Shown here: positions 34,223 through 46,199 of the stretch, piece by piece
How positions within the stretch are numbered: position 1 is the stretch's first letter
How the letters are laid out: the number at the start of each line of letters is the position of its first letter
Assembly (NCBI RefSeq): GCF_001420595.1
Contig: NZ_LJIX01000006.1
Coordinates: 4,120,857 to 4,184,856 of the forward strand
Source of the DNA: Cytobacillus solani
GTDB lineage: Bacteria; Bacillota; Bacilli; Bacillales; Cytobacillaceae
Direction: 5' to 3'
DNA: 64,000 nt
The notes under the pieces: generated by a model
What the model saw: only the letters and a program-made list of their open reading frames with translations
What the model was told of the DNA's origin: nothing
Databases searched by the model: none
Program-made: the position numbers and the translations under genes

Positions 34223-35170
34223 CTAACTGCCTCCTTTCACACTCTTTACGCTTTTCCATTTTCCAAAAATATCTGTAATCTCCCGTGTTCCCATCAAACC
34301 TTGTGGGCGATAAAGCATAACGATAACGAGCACCAGGCTGTAGATGATCATTCGTGTTTCAGGATAGTCCTGTAAAAAGGTTGAAACAAGCGTAAGCAGG
34401 ATAGCAGAAATTACTGCTCCTGAAAGGCTGCCGAGGCCACCTAGTACAACATAAATTAAGATATCAAATGACTTTAAGAAGCCAAAGTTTGTTGGCTGGA
34501 TAATATAGAAGTTATGCGCATACAGTCCCCCAGCAATTCCGGCAAAAAAGGAGCCTAAGGCAAAGGCAATAACTTTATAATATACAGTATTAATGCCCAT
34601 TGCATCTGCTGCAATTTCATTTTCTCTAACAGATATACATGCACGTCCATGTCTAGAATTTGTAAAGTTCATAATGACTACAATCGTAATAAATAGACAA
34701 ATGAACGTATATGTCCAATTGGTTAAATGAGAAACCTGCATACCTGCCGCTCCACCGACATAGTCAATATTCAAGAAAACAATTCGAATAATTTCCGCAA
34801 AACCTAGGGTGGCAATAGCTAAGTAATCGCCTTTTAAACGCAGGCTGGGAATCCCGACAATAAGACCAGCTAATGCAGCAATAATCCCTCCCACCAAAAT
34901 CGCAATCGGGAACGGAAGCTGTAATTTCATTGTGAATATGGCGGAAATATATGCCCCTACTGCTAAAAATCCAGCATGTCCGATAGAAAATTGCCCCGTA
35001 ATTCCAATGACTAGATGAAGGCTGACTGCTAAGATGATATTAATGCCAATAAAGATGAGTGTATTGGAATAGAATTGATTTAAGATACCGGCGTTGATGA
35101 GTAGTTGAACCGTTACATAAAGCACAATTGATAAAATTAGAAAGAGCCAAAATCCTTTTACCTTTTTCAT
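34223..35170 (-). CDS. livM: Branched-chain amino-acid ABC transporter, permease LivM
   Basis: A 315-residue permease with about 8-9 hydrophobic segments. Family motifs are GITGQFSIGHAGFLAVGAY near residue 60 and the cytoplasmic loop SRHGRACISVRENEIAADAMG near 180, which contacts the ATPase. The ATG at 35170 has GAGGAA 5 nt upstream, so I prefer it to the GTG four codons earlier. It is co-transcribed with livH (12-bp gap). Confidence 0.93.
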   Translation of the reverse strand: MKKVKGFWLFLILSIVLYVTVQLLINAGILNQFYSNTLIFIGINIILAVSLHLVIGITGQFSIGHAGFLAVGAYISAIFTMKLQLPFPIAILVGGIIAALAGLIVGIPSLRLKGDYLAIATLGFAEIIRIVFLNIDYVGGAAGMQVSHLTNWTYTFICLFITIVVIMNFTNSRHGRACISVRENEIAADAMGINTVYYKVIAFALGSFFAGIAGGLYAHNFYIIQPTNFGFLKSFDILIYVVLGGLGSLSGAVISAILLTLVSTFLQDYPETRMIIYSLVLVIVMLYRPQGLMGTREITDIFGKWKSVKSVKGGS

Positions 35171-35182
35171 AGACTTCCTCAC

Positions 35183-36058
35183 CTACACTTTCTCTCTTGC
35201 ATTTTTACCGAAGATGCCTGACGGTCTAAATAAAAGAATTAATATAAGAATGATAAATGCTGCAGCATCTCTCCAAAGTGAATAGCCTAATGCACTAACA
35301 ATCGTTTCTACCACCCCAAGCACTAGACCTCCAACCATTGCCCCTGGAATAATTCCTATTCCCCCTAGCACAGCTGCAACGAATGCTTTCAAGCCTGGAA
35401 TAATCCCCATTAATGGTTCAATTTTCGTATAATATACACCAAAAAATACACCCGCTGCTCCCGCTAAAGCAGAGCCTATAGCAAAGGTAGCTGAAATGGT
35501 TGTGTTAACATTAATCCCCATCAAACGAGCAGCGTCCATATCATGAGAAACCGCACGCATGGCCTTTCCAATTTTTGTCCGGTGGACAATAAATTGCAAT
35601 AAAATCATTAAGACAATTGAAACTGAAAGAATCAAAATCGATTGGCTGCTAATTTGCACCCCAAATAAGTCAAACGTTTTGTTAGACAACGCATCTGGAT
35701 AAGCTTCTGGCTGTGCCCCCCGAAAATAGATCACGACATATTGAATGAGGAGAGATAATCCAATTGCTGTAATTAAAGCAGCTATTCGAGTCGCATTCCG
35801 AAGTCTTCTGTATGCAATACGCTCTATTAGCACACCGAATATGGCACAGACGGCCATCGCTAATAGTAATGCTGGAAAAAAGCCTAAACCCCATCCGGCA
35901 ATTGCATAAAACCCTACAAATGCTCCAATCATAAAAACCTCGCCATGAGCAAAGTTAATCAATTTAATTATTCCGTATACCATCGTATACCCTAATGCGA
36001 TTAGCGCATAGATACTCCCGAGTGAAATACCATTTATTAATTGCTGTATCCATTCCAT
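35183..36058 (-). CDS. livH: Branched-chain amino-acid ABC transporter, permease LivH
   Basis: A 291-residue permease with about 8 membrane segments. The N-terminal QQLINGISLGSIYALIALGY, then TMVYGIIKLINFAHGEVFMIGAF, is the LivH hallmark. The ATPase-contact loop is GKAMRAVSHDMDAARLMGIN near residue 175. The second ATG (36058) is better spaced from AAGGAG than the first (36064). Repeat copy D lies between it and livJ, in the intercistronic region of the operon. Confidence 0.93.
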   Translation of the reverse strand: MEWIQQLINGISLGSIYALIALGYTMVYGIIKLINFAHGEVFMIGAFVGFYAIAGWGLGFFPALLLAMAVCAIFGVLIERIAYRRLRNATRIAALITAIGLSLLIQYVVIYFRGAQPEAYPDALSNKTFDLFGVQISSQSILILSVSIVLMILLQFIVHRTKIGKAMRAVSHDMDAARLMGINVNTTISATFAIGSALAGAAGVFFGVYYTKIEPLMGIIPGLKAFVAAVLGGIGIIPGAMVGGLVLGVVETIVSALGYSLWRDAAAFIILILILLFRPSGIFGKNAREKV

Positions 36059-36078
36059 ATTCATTCACTCCTTAATAG

Positions 36079-36226
36079 AAAAGCGTAAGCGCCTTGCTTA
36101 GCGCCGTATGGGCTGGACCGTCCCCGACGAGATAAAGGAAACACGAAGAGCGATAGCGATTCGATGTTGACTTATCGTAGGAGGGGAAGGGAAGCCCAAT
36201 AGGCGCTAGGCGCTGAAGCTGGACAA
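36079..36226 (+). repeat. Dispersed TIR element, copy D
   Basis: It begins AAAAGCGTAAGCGCC and ends near GCTGGACAA. It is very similar to copy C, with GAGATAAAGGAAACACGAAG and TTGACTTATCGTAGG. It lies between livJ and livH, inside the presumed operon, and would be transcribed on its complementary strand. Confidence 0.75.
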
Positions 36227-36303
36227 CTGTCTAACTTCAGGAATTCCTCTCTTTAAATTGGAAATGGGAGGATACATTATCCCCCCATTTCTCCAGCCCT
36301 ATC

Positions 36304-37506
36304 TTACGGATTCACTTTAGACTTGAAGACTTGCTTCCCATCTTTATGTTCTAAAACAGTAGCTGATTTAATTGGGTTGTGAAATTCGTCAACAGTTACG
36401 ACACCAGTTACAAGAGATAAATCTTTTGTTTCTGCAAGAGCATCCTTAATTTTTGTTGCATCAGATGTATCGCCCGCACGTTTCATTGCATCTACTAAGA
36501 AATAAACAGAATCATAGCCAAGAGCATTAAATGCATCAGGAGACTTTCCAGAATATTTTTTTGAGAAGCTTGTTACAAACTTTTGAATTGTTTCATCTGG
36601 ATCTTGTGCTGAATAATGGTTTGTAAGGAATGTGTTATTTAACGCTTCGGCACCAGCTAAATCAACAAGAATTGGAGAATCCCAGCCATCAGCGCCCATA
36701 AAAGGAACCGTAATGCCCATTTCACGTGCTTGCTTAATAATCAAGCCTACTTCTTCATAATAGCCAGGGATAAAAATAAATTCAGGGTTAGCTGACTTGA
36801 TACGAGTTAATGTTGAACGGAAATCTGTATCTTTTGCTACATAAGATTCTTCAGAAACTACTTTTCCGCCAGCAGCCTCGAACGTTTCCTTAAAAGATGC
36901 AGCTAGACCTTTTGCATAATCACTTGCATTATCCGCATAGATTGCTGCATTTTTAATATTTAAATCTCCGGCTGCAAAATTAGCTGCAACAGTTCCTTGG
37001 AATGGATCAATAAAAGAAGTCCGGAATACAAATTCATTTACTTTTCCATTCGTTCCAACTGTTACGTTCGGGCTAGTTCCAGATGGAGATAGTAGAATGG
37101 TTTTATTATCGTTGGCAATTTGTGCTTGTGCCACTGAATTTCCACTAGTAGCTGCGCCAATGATAGCTGTTACTTTATCTTGGTTTGTCAATTTAATAGC
37201 AGCGTTTGTCGCTTCAGCAGCATCTGATTTATTATCTACTTTAATGATTTCTATTTTCTTGCCGTCTACACCGCCGCTATTATTAATCTCTTCAACAGCA
37301 AGATCAATTCCTTCGGCAATCCCCTGCCCATAAGAAGCAACAGCTCCTGATAGCTCTAGGTTTGCACCGATTTTAATTGTATCTCCGCCTCCGCCAGAGT
37401 CTTTTGAACCCTCTGTACCAGCCTTTTCCCCGCCGCAGCCAGCTAATACTCCGGCTACCAAGGCCGAAGCCATAAGTACTGAAGTAATTTTCTTTCTAAA
37501 AAACAT
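36304..37506 (-). CDS. livJ: Branched-chain amino-acid ABC transporter, binding lipoprotein LivJ-like
   Basis: A 400-residue solute-binding lipoprotein. The signal peptide has the lipobox LAGC at residues 21-24, followed by a Gly/Ser-rich linker. The periplasmic-binding-protein type 1 domain (Peripla_BP_6) shows KIGANLELSGAVASYGQGIA and LSPSGTSPNVT. It captures Leu/Ile/Val or related substrates outside the membrane and hands them to LivHM. Real specificity cannot be read off. The ribosome binding site is AAAAGGGGG. It is the first gene of the operon, with a strong promoter overlapped by a palindrome. Confidence 0.92.
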   Translation of the reverse strand: MFFRKKITSVLMASALVAGVLAGCGGEKAGTEGSKDSGGGGDTIKIGANLELSGAVASYGQGIAEGIDLAVEEINNSGGVDGKKIEIIKVDNKSDAAEATNAAIKLTNQDKVTAIIGAATSGNSVAQAQIANDNKTILLSPSGTSPNVTVGTNGKVNEFVFRTSFIDPFQGTVAANFAAGDLNIKNAAIYADNASDYAKGLAASFKETFEAAGGKVVSEESYVAKDTDFRSTLTRIKSANPEFIFIPGYYEEVGLIIKQAREMGITVPFMGADGWDSPILVDLAGAEALNNTFLTNHYSAQDPDETIQKFVTSFSKKYSGKSPDAFNALGYDSVYFLVDAMKRAGDTSDATKIKDALAETKDLSLVTGVVTVDEFHNPIKSATVLEHKDGKQVFKSKVNP

Positions 37507-37676
37507 CTCTACTCCCCCTTTTATTTCTGATTGTTCTGAACATTTAGATCGTATTGAGGTTTTTTTGTCTGTCCATTTACCAGTTTGCCTTTCACATCTA
37601 CCCCCTGCAAATAGTCAGTTCTTCCTTCTAATAAAAAAATAATGATGAATCCTAGTATTATCTGACTAATTGATAT

Positions 37677-37716
37677 AATCTAAAAACAGTATAATATTTT
37701 TAGATTAATCTGTCAA
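37677..37716 (-). promoter_or_regulatory. livJ promoter with operator-like palindrome over the -10
   Basis: TTGACA (37711-37716) and TATACT (37688-37693) are 17 bp apart on the minus strand. Perfect 10-bp arms AATCTAAAAA (37677-37686) and TTTTTAGATT (37697-37706) flank the -10. No other feature is seen in the 308-bp upstream gap. Confidence 0.75.
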
Positions 37717-37775
37717 AGCAATATTTTAGCAAGATTATAATTATTCAAAATATATCTTATCATTATTTTTTTAAC

Positions 37776-37818
37776 AATAAAAAGGCCCTCTCATCAAGAG
37801 AAAGCCCTTTTCTTTTAT
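37776..37818 (-). terminator. Terminator after the NhaC-like remnant
   Basis: The arms AAAGGGC...TCTCTTGATGAGA...GCCTTTTT form a hairpin with a T-run on the minus strand. Confidence 0.7.
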
Positions 37819-38582
37819 TCTACTTGCATATTCTGCCACTCGGCTTTCGAACGTCTGCCAGCTATTATTATAAAATCAAGGAGGATTAAGGGAAGAAATG
37901 AAGGATTTAAATTCGTACGCTCAGCAATACCTGCTAAATATTTACCAGTTTCTAGACGCCCGATTAAATCAGCAATCACCCATGCAAATAGAAGAATGTA
38001 CACAGCCGGAAGCATCGATTTCGTTCCTGCCCAAACTCCCCATCCTAATACTTGTCCACCCACTCCCTTTAAAACAAAGACTTGGCGGATAAAAAATCCT
38101 AATGTAACAATTAATCCAAATAGTCCACCAAGAATGAGTGATTTTGTCACATCTGTATTTTCAAAAATTGTTAAGACTGTCACGCTTCCTTCGGTCCCTG
38201 CAATTCCTGTCCAAAGCATAGCTCCAACTGTTCCAACAATAAGAGCAATGATTGACCATAGCAAGTCGCCAACAGATCCTTTCGTGCTTGTCGGCAGATC
38301 ATCTTTCAATTCCCCGGCAGCTGGCTTTGTAGGGTCTGCTACCAACCCTTCCTTTACAGCATGCCGTTCGTGCACTTTCATTGGTCCAATTTCTAACCCT
38401 TTGAATGCGACAATGAACACCATTGCTAATGTAGCCCAGACATATAGATTCATCGGGATTATTTGCATAAATGCAGAGAACGCTGAATACTCCGTTATAT
38501 TATCTGATGTTAGAATCGTACCAATTAATGCAATAAATGATAGAAAAAATAAAAAAGAGTAACGATAGAGGTGATCTATCAT
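37815..38582 (-). pseudogene. Truncated Na+/H+ antiporter NhaC-family remnant
   Basis: The 255-codon frame encodes only the middle of an NhaC-type antiporter. IIPMNLYVWATLAMVFIVAF, then GLEIGPMKVHERHA, corresponds to an internal region of full-length proteins of about 500 residues. The roughly 200 residues before it are missing. After NPSFLPLILL the expected continuation (the SGTSWGTFG-type motif) is replaced by DFIIIAGRRSKAEWQNMQVE, which reads as off-frame sequence. The ribosome binding site is weak. It is probably nonfunctional; a functional half-size protein is unlikely. Confidence 0.65.
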
Positions 38583-38587
38583 TACTC

Positions 38588-38905
38588 TTATAAGTAATAA
38601 GATTCTCCATCACGACCTGTAGCTCCCCAATATGAAGGCTTAGTAAAGCAGATTTCCTGCTTGTCCTTCATAATGACAGTATTACCCTTATTCAAAGTAA
38701 CCCCAGCAAATGATTGTTGACACAAATTCATTTACTTCGGCAAAATTCCCTTTAGGCTGTGATCCTTGTTGTCATCCTCACACAGCTTACTCTTAAATTC
38801 TGCACCTCTACCCCATCGGATATGATAAGGTTTATTCAATTGTTTATTACTATACCAGAATAATAGATTAGTGACAAGTTCTATAATAAAAATGAAGGTA
38901 TCCAT
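38588..38905 (-). pseudogene. ORF interrupted by one in-frame TAA
   Basis: From ATG 38905 a 57-codon frame (MDTFIFIIELVTNLLFWYSN, then HIRWGRGAEFKSKLCEDDNK) ends at TAA 38732-38734. The next codon in the same frame is ATG, and 47 codons follow (SFAGVTLNKGNTVIMKDKQE, then ICFTKPSYWGATGRDGESYY) to TAA 38588. Together this would be a protein of about 105 residues with a hydrophobic N-terminus. Neither part has a good ribosome binding site. Family unknown. It adjoins the NhaC remnant. Confidence 0.4.
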
Positions 38906-38965
38906 TCTATTTTCGTAATAAAAAATACTCTTTATTAATGAAATCTTTCTAAACTTTTGTACGCA

Positions 38966-40051
38966 TTAAAAGGCTGTGTCACATTCCGCTATGACCACAT
39001 TTAGTTCAATTTTTAAATCTAATTCATATGGTGGAACTTGTTCCCCTTTATGCTCCATAATTCTTATAATCGGACGATCCCCTAAACCTATATTTTGCCC
39101 TGTAACAATTCCTTTTCGTCCATCATTTAACTCTACCGTTATCCCGACCGGATAGATGGCAACAGCTAATCGAAAGGCTTCTACAATTTTCTGTTCAAAT
39201 AAGGTTCCAGAACCTGCATATAGAATTTCTAAGCCTTCATGCGGCAGCATCGCTTTCCGATAGACACGATTCGATGTTACTGCATCAAATACATCAGCAA
39301 CAGCAATGATTTTTCCAAAAAAGTGAATGTCTTTTCCAGTAATTCCTCTAGGATAGCCCGAACCATCAATACGCTCGTGATGCTGATAAGCACAATGCGC
39401 AACTAAGAGAGGTATGGTTTGTACCTTCCTTAAAATTTGAAAACCAGCTTCCGCATGCTCTTTAATTGCAACATACTCTTCTTCCGTTAATCTTCCTGGT
39501 TTTAACAAAACATCTATCGGCACCTGCAGTTTTCCAATATCATGGAAAATAGCACCTAAACCTAATGTTTCTAATTCCTTTGGCGTAAGTTTCAGCTCCA
39601 ATCCAAGCGCTAATGAGTATAACGTGACATTTAACGAATGGGTGAAGATATAGTTATCGTATGTATAAGCATCTGAAAGTAAGTTCAATAGTTCTTTATT
39701 GCTTCCTAACTCAGTCATAAGAAACCGAATCAATTCGGATAGACGTCTTGATGCCTTTTCAACTACAAATGAACTGGATATACTTGAATCCTTTTGGATC
39801 TCCAAAAAAGTCGAATTTATTGTTTGAATTGCTTTTCTTCGGATAGGATCGGATAGTGTTCCTTTGTATTCAATATCATCCGTTTGACTATCCTTTATAA
39901 AAATATAACTAATTCCTAATGAATTTAAGCGCTGAATCATACTCTCCTTCAGCTCAACACCTTCACTAAGCAAGATTTGTCCTGTTTCATTATAAATGGT
40001 CTTCGCAAGTATTGTACCAGCTTCTACGGATGAGGTTGTCACTAATCGCAT
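38966..40051 (-). CDS. HD-GYP domain protein, probable c-di-GMP phosphodiesterase
   Basis: A 361-residue cytoplasmic protein. Residues 1-60 form a small DUF3391-like N-terminal part (EAGTILAKTIYNETGQILLS). The HD-GYP domain spans about 130-310. The metal ligands His170 and Asp171 (FHDIGKL), a His in KEHAEAG, and HHERIDGSGYP (224-234) are complete. Activity on c-di-GMP is thus likely. GTAGGAG lies upstream of the ATG. No terminator was found. The second c-di-GMP-type enzyme in the window besides the EAL protein. Confidence 0.88.
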   Translation of the reverse strand: MRLVTTSSVEAGTILAKTIYNETGQILLSEGVELKESMIQRLNSLGISYIFIKDSQTDDIEYKGTLSDPIRRKAIQTINSTFLEIQKDSSISSSFVVEKASRRLSELIRFLMTELGSNKELLNLLSDAYTYDNYIFTHSLNVTLYSLALGLELKLTPKELETLGLGAIFHDIGKLQVPIDVLLKPGRLTEEEYVAIKEHAEAGFQILRKVQTIPLLVAHCAYQHHERIDGSGYPRGITGKDIHFFGKIIAVADVFDAVTSNRVYRKAMLPHEGLEILYAGSGTLFEQKIVEAFRLAVAIYPVGITVELNDGRKGIVTGQNIGLGDRPIIRIMEHKGEQVPPYELDLKIELNVVIAECDTAF

Positions 40052-40186
40052 AAATTACTCCTATAACATTTCCGAAGTTTTTCCAATGTCGTTCTCATTC
40101 ATTATCACCTTTAACTATAATAACCTTTTTCGCTAAAAAGTGACAGGTAAGACTCTAATTATGTCGAAAAATATTGAAATTAGAAA

Positions 40187-40250
40187 ACAAAAAAGGCAGC
40201 CAATTGAAGTCTATTTCACAAAATCTTGTGAACAGCTCCATTGGCATGCC
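40187..40250 (-). terminator. Long terminator of yunC
   Basis: On the minus strand AAAGGCATGCCAAT pairs with ATTGGCTGCCTTT, with an inner CACAA / TTGTG stem. It is followed by TTTTTTG. Confidence 0.75.
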
Positions 40251-40251
40251 T

Positions 40252-40554
40252 TTATACCATTTTTAGTAAAGCCTCTTTCCCTATCATTCCTCGATGAATG
40301 CCCAACGACTCCGCTTCATACGTGACGGATTCCAATGGTGCTTCAAGCAGCTGTTCGATGGTTTTTACTCCCACTGCCCTGCCAGCAATTACTTTCCGAT
40401 CCTTTAATTTCTCATTAAGTAATGAGACATCAAGTGCCCCACACATAATATATCCTTTATCATTTGTTACTACAAGTAAATTTGTTTTCGGCAATTCCAC
40501 GGAGACGCATAGGAATGTATGCCCCTTTATATCAACAGGTTTCAAGTCAATCAT
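40252..40554 (-). CDS. yunC: DUF1805 protein YunC
   Basis: A 100-residue cytoplasmic protein of the YunC/DUF1805 family. Conserved features are KGYIMCGALDVSLLN and AGRAVGVKTIEQLLEAPLES. Function is unknown; the fold is a small alpha/beta domain in structural work on the family. Its start is supported by GGAGTG. In B. subtilis it lies near yunD-yunE-yunF; here yunF follows upstream while yunD and yunE are absent. Confidence 0.88.
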   Translation of the reverse strand: MIDLKPVDIKGHTFLCVSVELPKTNLLVVTNDKGYIMCGALDVSLLNEKLKDRKVIAGRAVGVKTIEQLLEAPLESVTYEAESLGIHRGMIGKEALLKMV

Positions 40555-40619
40555 AAATCAAACACTCCTTTCCCTCTCTATCAAAATATGCTAGTGGATG
40601 GAAATGCGTGTAATGAATT

Positions 40620-41459
40620 TTAAAATAACTCCAATTGTCTAGGGGCAAGGTCATTATACTCAATATTTAACATTTGTATGAGCTGTTTCGCATTGTCAGC
40701 AGCGTCGCCGCCTGAATTATTGTTAAAAACTGCATATACCGTTTTGCACTTTTTTTCTAGTACCTTTAACCATTCTGCCCATTCAGCAAGTTCACTCTCG
40801 TTGTATCGATACAAATATCTAACCTCTCGCCAATTATCAGCATTTTTCTTTTGCCAGCCATGAATATTACGACCGTGAAACCTCACTAAAACCTTTTCTT
40901 CGTGCGTCGGTTCCAGCACAATCGGAATAGAGCCTGTGCCTGCCTGTGGCTCATCACAAATACTATGAATCCATCCTTCCTCTTTCATAAAGTGGATGGT
41001 TTTATCCTTAAATGCAGGATGGAACCATGATTGGTTCCGGAATTCTAATGCACATGGTATATCGCCCATTTGTGCTTTACACCAACGTAAATAATCTACA
41101 TTTTGCTTTTTGCAATCAAACCATGGCGGAAATTGAAAAAGCACCATAGTAAGTTTATTCCTATAAGGCTCTAAGGAATCCTTAAAAGCAGCAAACATTT
41201 CACCTTTATCCTGGAATGGAATTTCTCCTCTTTCATGCCCAGTCATTCCTTGATACGCTTTCACAATAAATTGAAAGGAGTCAGGAGTGTCTTTCATCCA
41301 CTTTTCCGCATTCCGTTTTGGCTGGACAGCATAAAAGGAAGCATCCACTTCGACTGTTGGAAAGTGGCTCGCATACGACCTTAACTTTTCACCTGGTGAA
41401 ATCGGATTTGTATATAGGGTATCGTGGTCACCCCATCCAGTTACTCCAATTAGAATCAA
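40620..41459 (-). CDS. yunF: DUF72 protein YunF
   Basis: A 279-residue protein of the DUF72 family, a TIM-barrel of unknown activity. Conserved blocks are the N-terminal IGVTGWGDH, ASHFPTVEVDASFYAVQ near residue 30, CALEFRNQSW near 140 and VLVRFHGRN near 190. YAVFNNNSGGDAADNAKQL is the C-terminal signature. The start has GGAGGTG 6 nt upstream. It reads toward yunC, with a 65-bp gap. Confidence 0.88.
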   Translation of the reverse strand: MILIGVTGWGDHDTLYTNPISPGEKLRSYASHFPTVEVDASFYAVQPKRNAEKWMKDTPDSFQFIVKAYQGMTGHERGEIPFQDKGEMFAAFKDSLEPYRNKLTMVLFQFPPWFDCKKQNVDYLRWCKAQMGDIPCALEFRNQSWFHPAFKDKTIHFMKEEGWIHSICDEPQAGTGSIPIVLEPTHEEKVLVRFHGRNIHGWQKKNADNWREVRYLYRYNESELAEWAEWLKVLEKKCKTVYAVFNNNSGGDAADNAKQLIQMLNIEYNDLAPRQLELF

Positions 41460-41676
41460 TCAGCACACCTCCAATTGTTTTCTGTAAGTTAAATGTAAAA
41501 ACTACTCTCATCCAATGGTAAAAGGATCCTTTATAGGTGCAAACATAAGAGAAAACACTCCTACATTTTATATAGAAAAGGGATATGGGACAATAGCTGT
41601 GGTCATAAGTACAAAAGTATCCCATAGAAGGTGGCTATGGGATATAGCCAATTGCTATCTCTGTACACTGTTTTAT

Positions 41677-41722
41677 AAAATTAAACCACTCACCAAAATA
41701 GTGAGTGGTTTAATTTTTAACT
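41677..41722. terminator. Terminator of the suf operon
   Basis: The stem AAATTAAACCACTCAC / GTGAGTGGTTTAATTT is nearly perfect and flanked by T/A runs. It closes sufB. The 268-bp gap up to yunF holds no other recognised feature. Confidence 0.85.
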
Positions 41723-41727
41723 ATCTA

Positions 41728-43125
41728 TTAACCGATTGAACCTTCCATCTCGAACTTGATTAAACGGTTCATTTCCACCGCATATTCCATCGGAAGTTCC
41801 TTCGTAAATGGTTCGATGAAGCCCATTACGATCATTTCAGTTGCTTCTTGTTCAGAGATTCCGCGGCTCATTAGATAGAATAATTGCTCTTCTGATACTT
41901 TGGAAACCTTAGCTTCATGCTCTAATGAGATGTTGTCGTTCATGATTTCGTTATATGGAATCGTATCTGATGTTGATTGATTATCCATGATTAACGTATC
42001 ACACTCAATATTTGCACGAGCACCATCCGCTTTACGGCCAAATTGGACGATTCCGCGGTATGTTACCTTTCCGCCGTGCTTAGAAATAGATTTTGATACA
42101 ATGGTAGAAGACGTATTTGGTGCTAGATGAATCATTTTTGCTCCAGCATCCTGGTGCTGACCTTTACCTGCAATCGCAATCGAAAGTGTCATTCCACGAG
42201 CGCCTTCTCCTTTTAAAATAACGGCTGGATACTTCATTGTTAATTTTGATCCAATATTTCCGTCAATCCATTCCATTGTTGCGTTGGCTTCACAAACTGC
42301 ACGCTTTGTAACAAGGTTGTATACGTTGTTTGCCCAGTTTTGGATCGTTGTATAGCGGCAATATGCATCCTTTTTAATGATGATTTCAACAACTGCACTG
42401 TGAAGGGAGTTTGTTGTGTAAACAGGAGCCGTACATCCTTCGACATAGTGTACATGTGCACCTTCATCAACAATGATTAATGTACGCTCAAATTGGCCCA
42501 TATTCTCAGAGTTGATACGGAAGTATGCTTGTAATGGTGTTTCTACTTTAATTCCTTTTGGAACATAGATGAATGAACCGCCTGACCAAACCGCGGAGTT
42601 TAGTGCAGCAAATTTATTATCTGTCGGCGGAATTACTTTTGCCCAATGCTCACGGAAAAGCTCTTCGTTCTCACGTAAAGCGGAATCTGTATCCTTAAAT
42701 ACGATTCCTTGTGCTTCAAGGTCTTCCTGCATATTATGATAAACAACCTCTGATTCGTATTGAGCGGATACCCCAGCTAAATACTTTTGCTCAGCTTCTG
42801 GAATCCCAAGCTTATCAAACGTTTGTTTAATTTCCTCAGGTACTTCATCCCATGATTTCTCTGTCTTTTCAGATGGTTTTACATAATATGTGATTTCATC
42901 AAAGTTTAATGACGCTAAATCTCCGCCCCATTGCGGCATAGGCATGTTGTAGAAATGCTCCAATGATTTTAAACGGAAGTCAAGCATCCATTGTGGCTCT
43001 TGCTTCATTTTTGAAATCTCTTCAACAATCTCTTTCGTTAAACCGCGTTTTGATCGGAAAATGGAAACGTCCTTATCGGCAAAACCATATTTATAATCGC
43101 CAATTTCCGGCATCTTTTTTGCCAT
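41728..43125 (-). CDS. sufB: Fe-S cluster assembly protein SufB
   Basis: A scaffold component of the SufBCD complex that assembles Fe-S clusters with SufC ATPase. 465 residues. The beta-helix core has [11 protein letters not shown] (assembly Cys) near residue 225 and [14 protein letters not shown] near 350. The C-terminal [15 protein letters not shown] is shared with SufD. It is the last gene of sufCDSUB, with 95 bp between sufU and sufB and a terminator after it. Ribosome binding site GGAGGAA. Confidence 0.97.
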   Translation of the reverse strand: MAKKMPEIGDYKYGFADKDVSIFRSKRGLTKEIVEEISKMKQEPQWMLDFRLKSLEHFYNMPMPQWGGDLASLNFDEITYYVKPSEKTEKSWDEVPEEIKQTFDKLGIPEAEQKYLAGVSAQYESEVVYHNMQEDLEAQGIVFKDTDSALRENEELFREHWAKVIPPTDNKFAALNSAVWSGGSFIYVPKGIKVETPLQAYFRINSENMGQFERTLIIVDEGAHVHYVEGCTAPVYTTNSLHSAVVEIIIKKDAYCRYTTIQNWANNVYNLVTKRAVCEANATMEWIDGNIGSKLTMKYPAVILKGEGARGMTLSIAIAGKGQHQDAGAKMIHLAPNTSSTIVSKSISKHGGKVTYRGIVQFGRKADGARANIECDTLIMDNQSTSDTIPYNEIMNDNISLEHEAKVSKVSEEQLFYLMSRGISEQEATEMIVMGFIEPFTKELPMEYAVEMNRLIKFEMEGSIG

Positions 43126-43220
43126 CGTCGTATTCCTCCATTCATTTGCGATTGGTCCTTAAAGGTCCAATCAACTATAATTTATCGGCTAGGATCTGCT
43201 TAAAGCATTTAATTAAAGCT

Positions 43221-46181
<2,961 letters not shown>

Positions 46182-46199
46182 AATGATCCTCCTAACAAA

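Noticed and set aside
37730-37775. CodY box upstream of livJ
   Set aside because: The best window matches the consensus at only 9 of 15 bases.
41515-41739. 74-codon plus-strand frame in the yunF-sufB gap
   Set aside because: It has no ribosome binding site and runs through the suf terminator hairpin.
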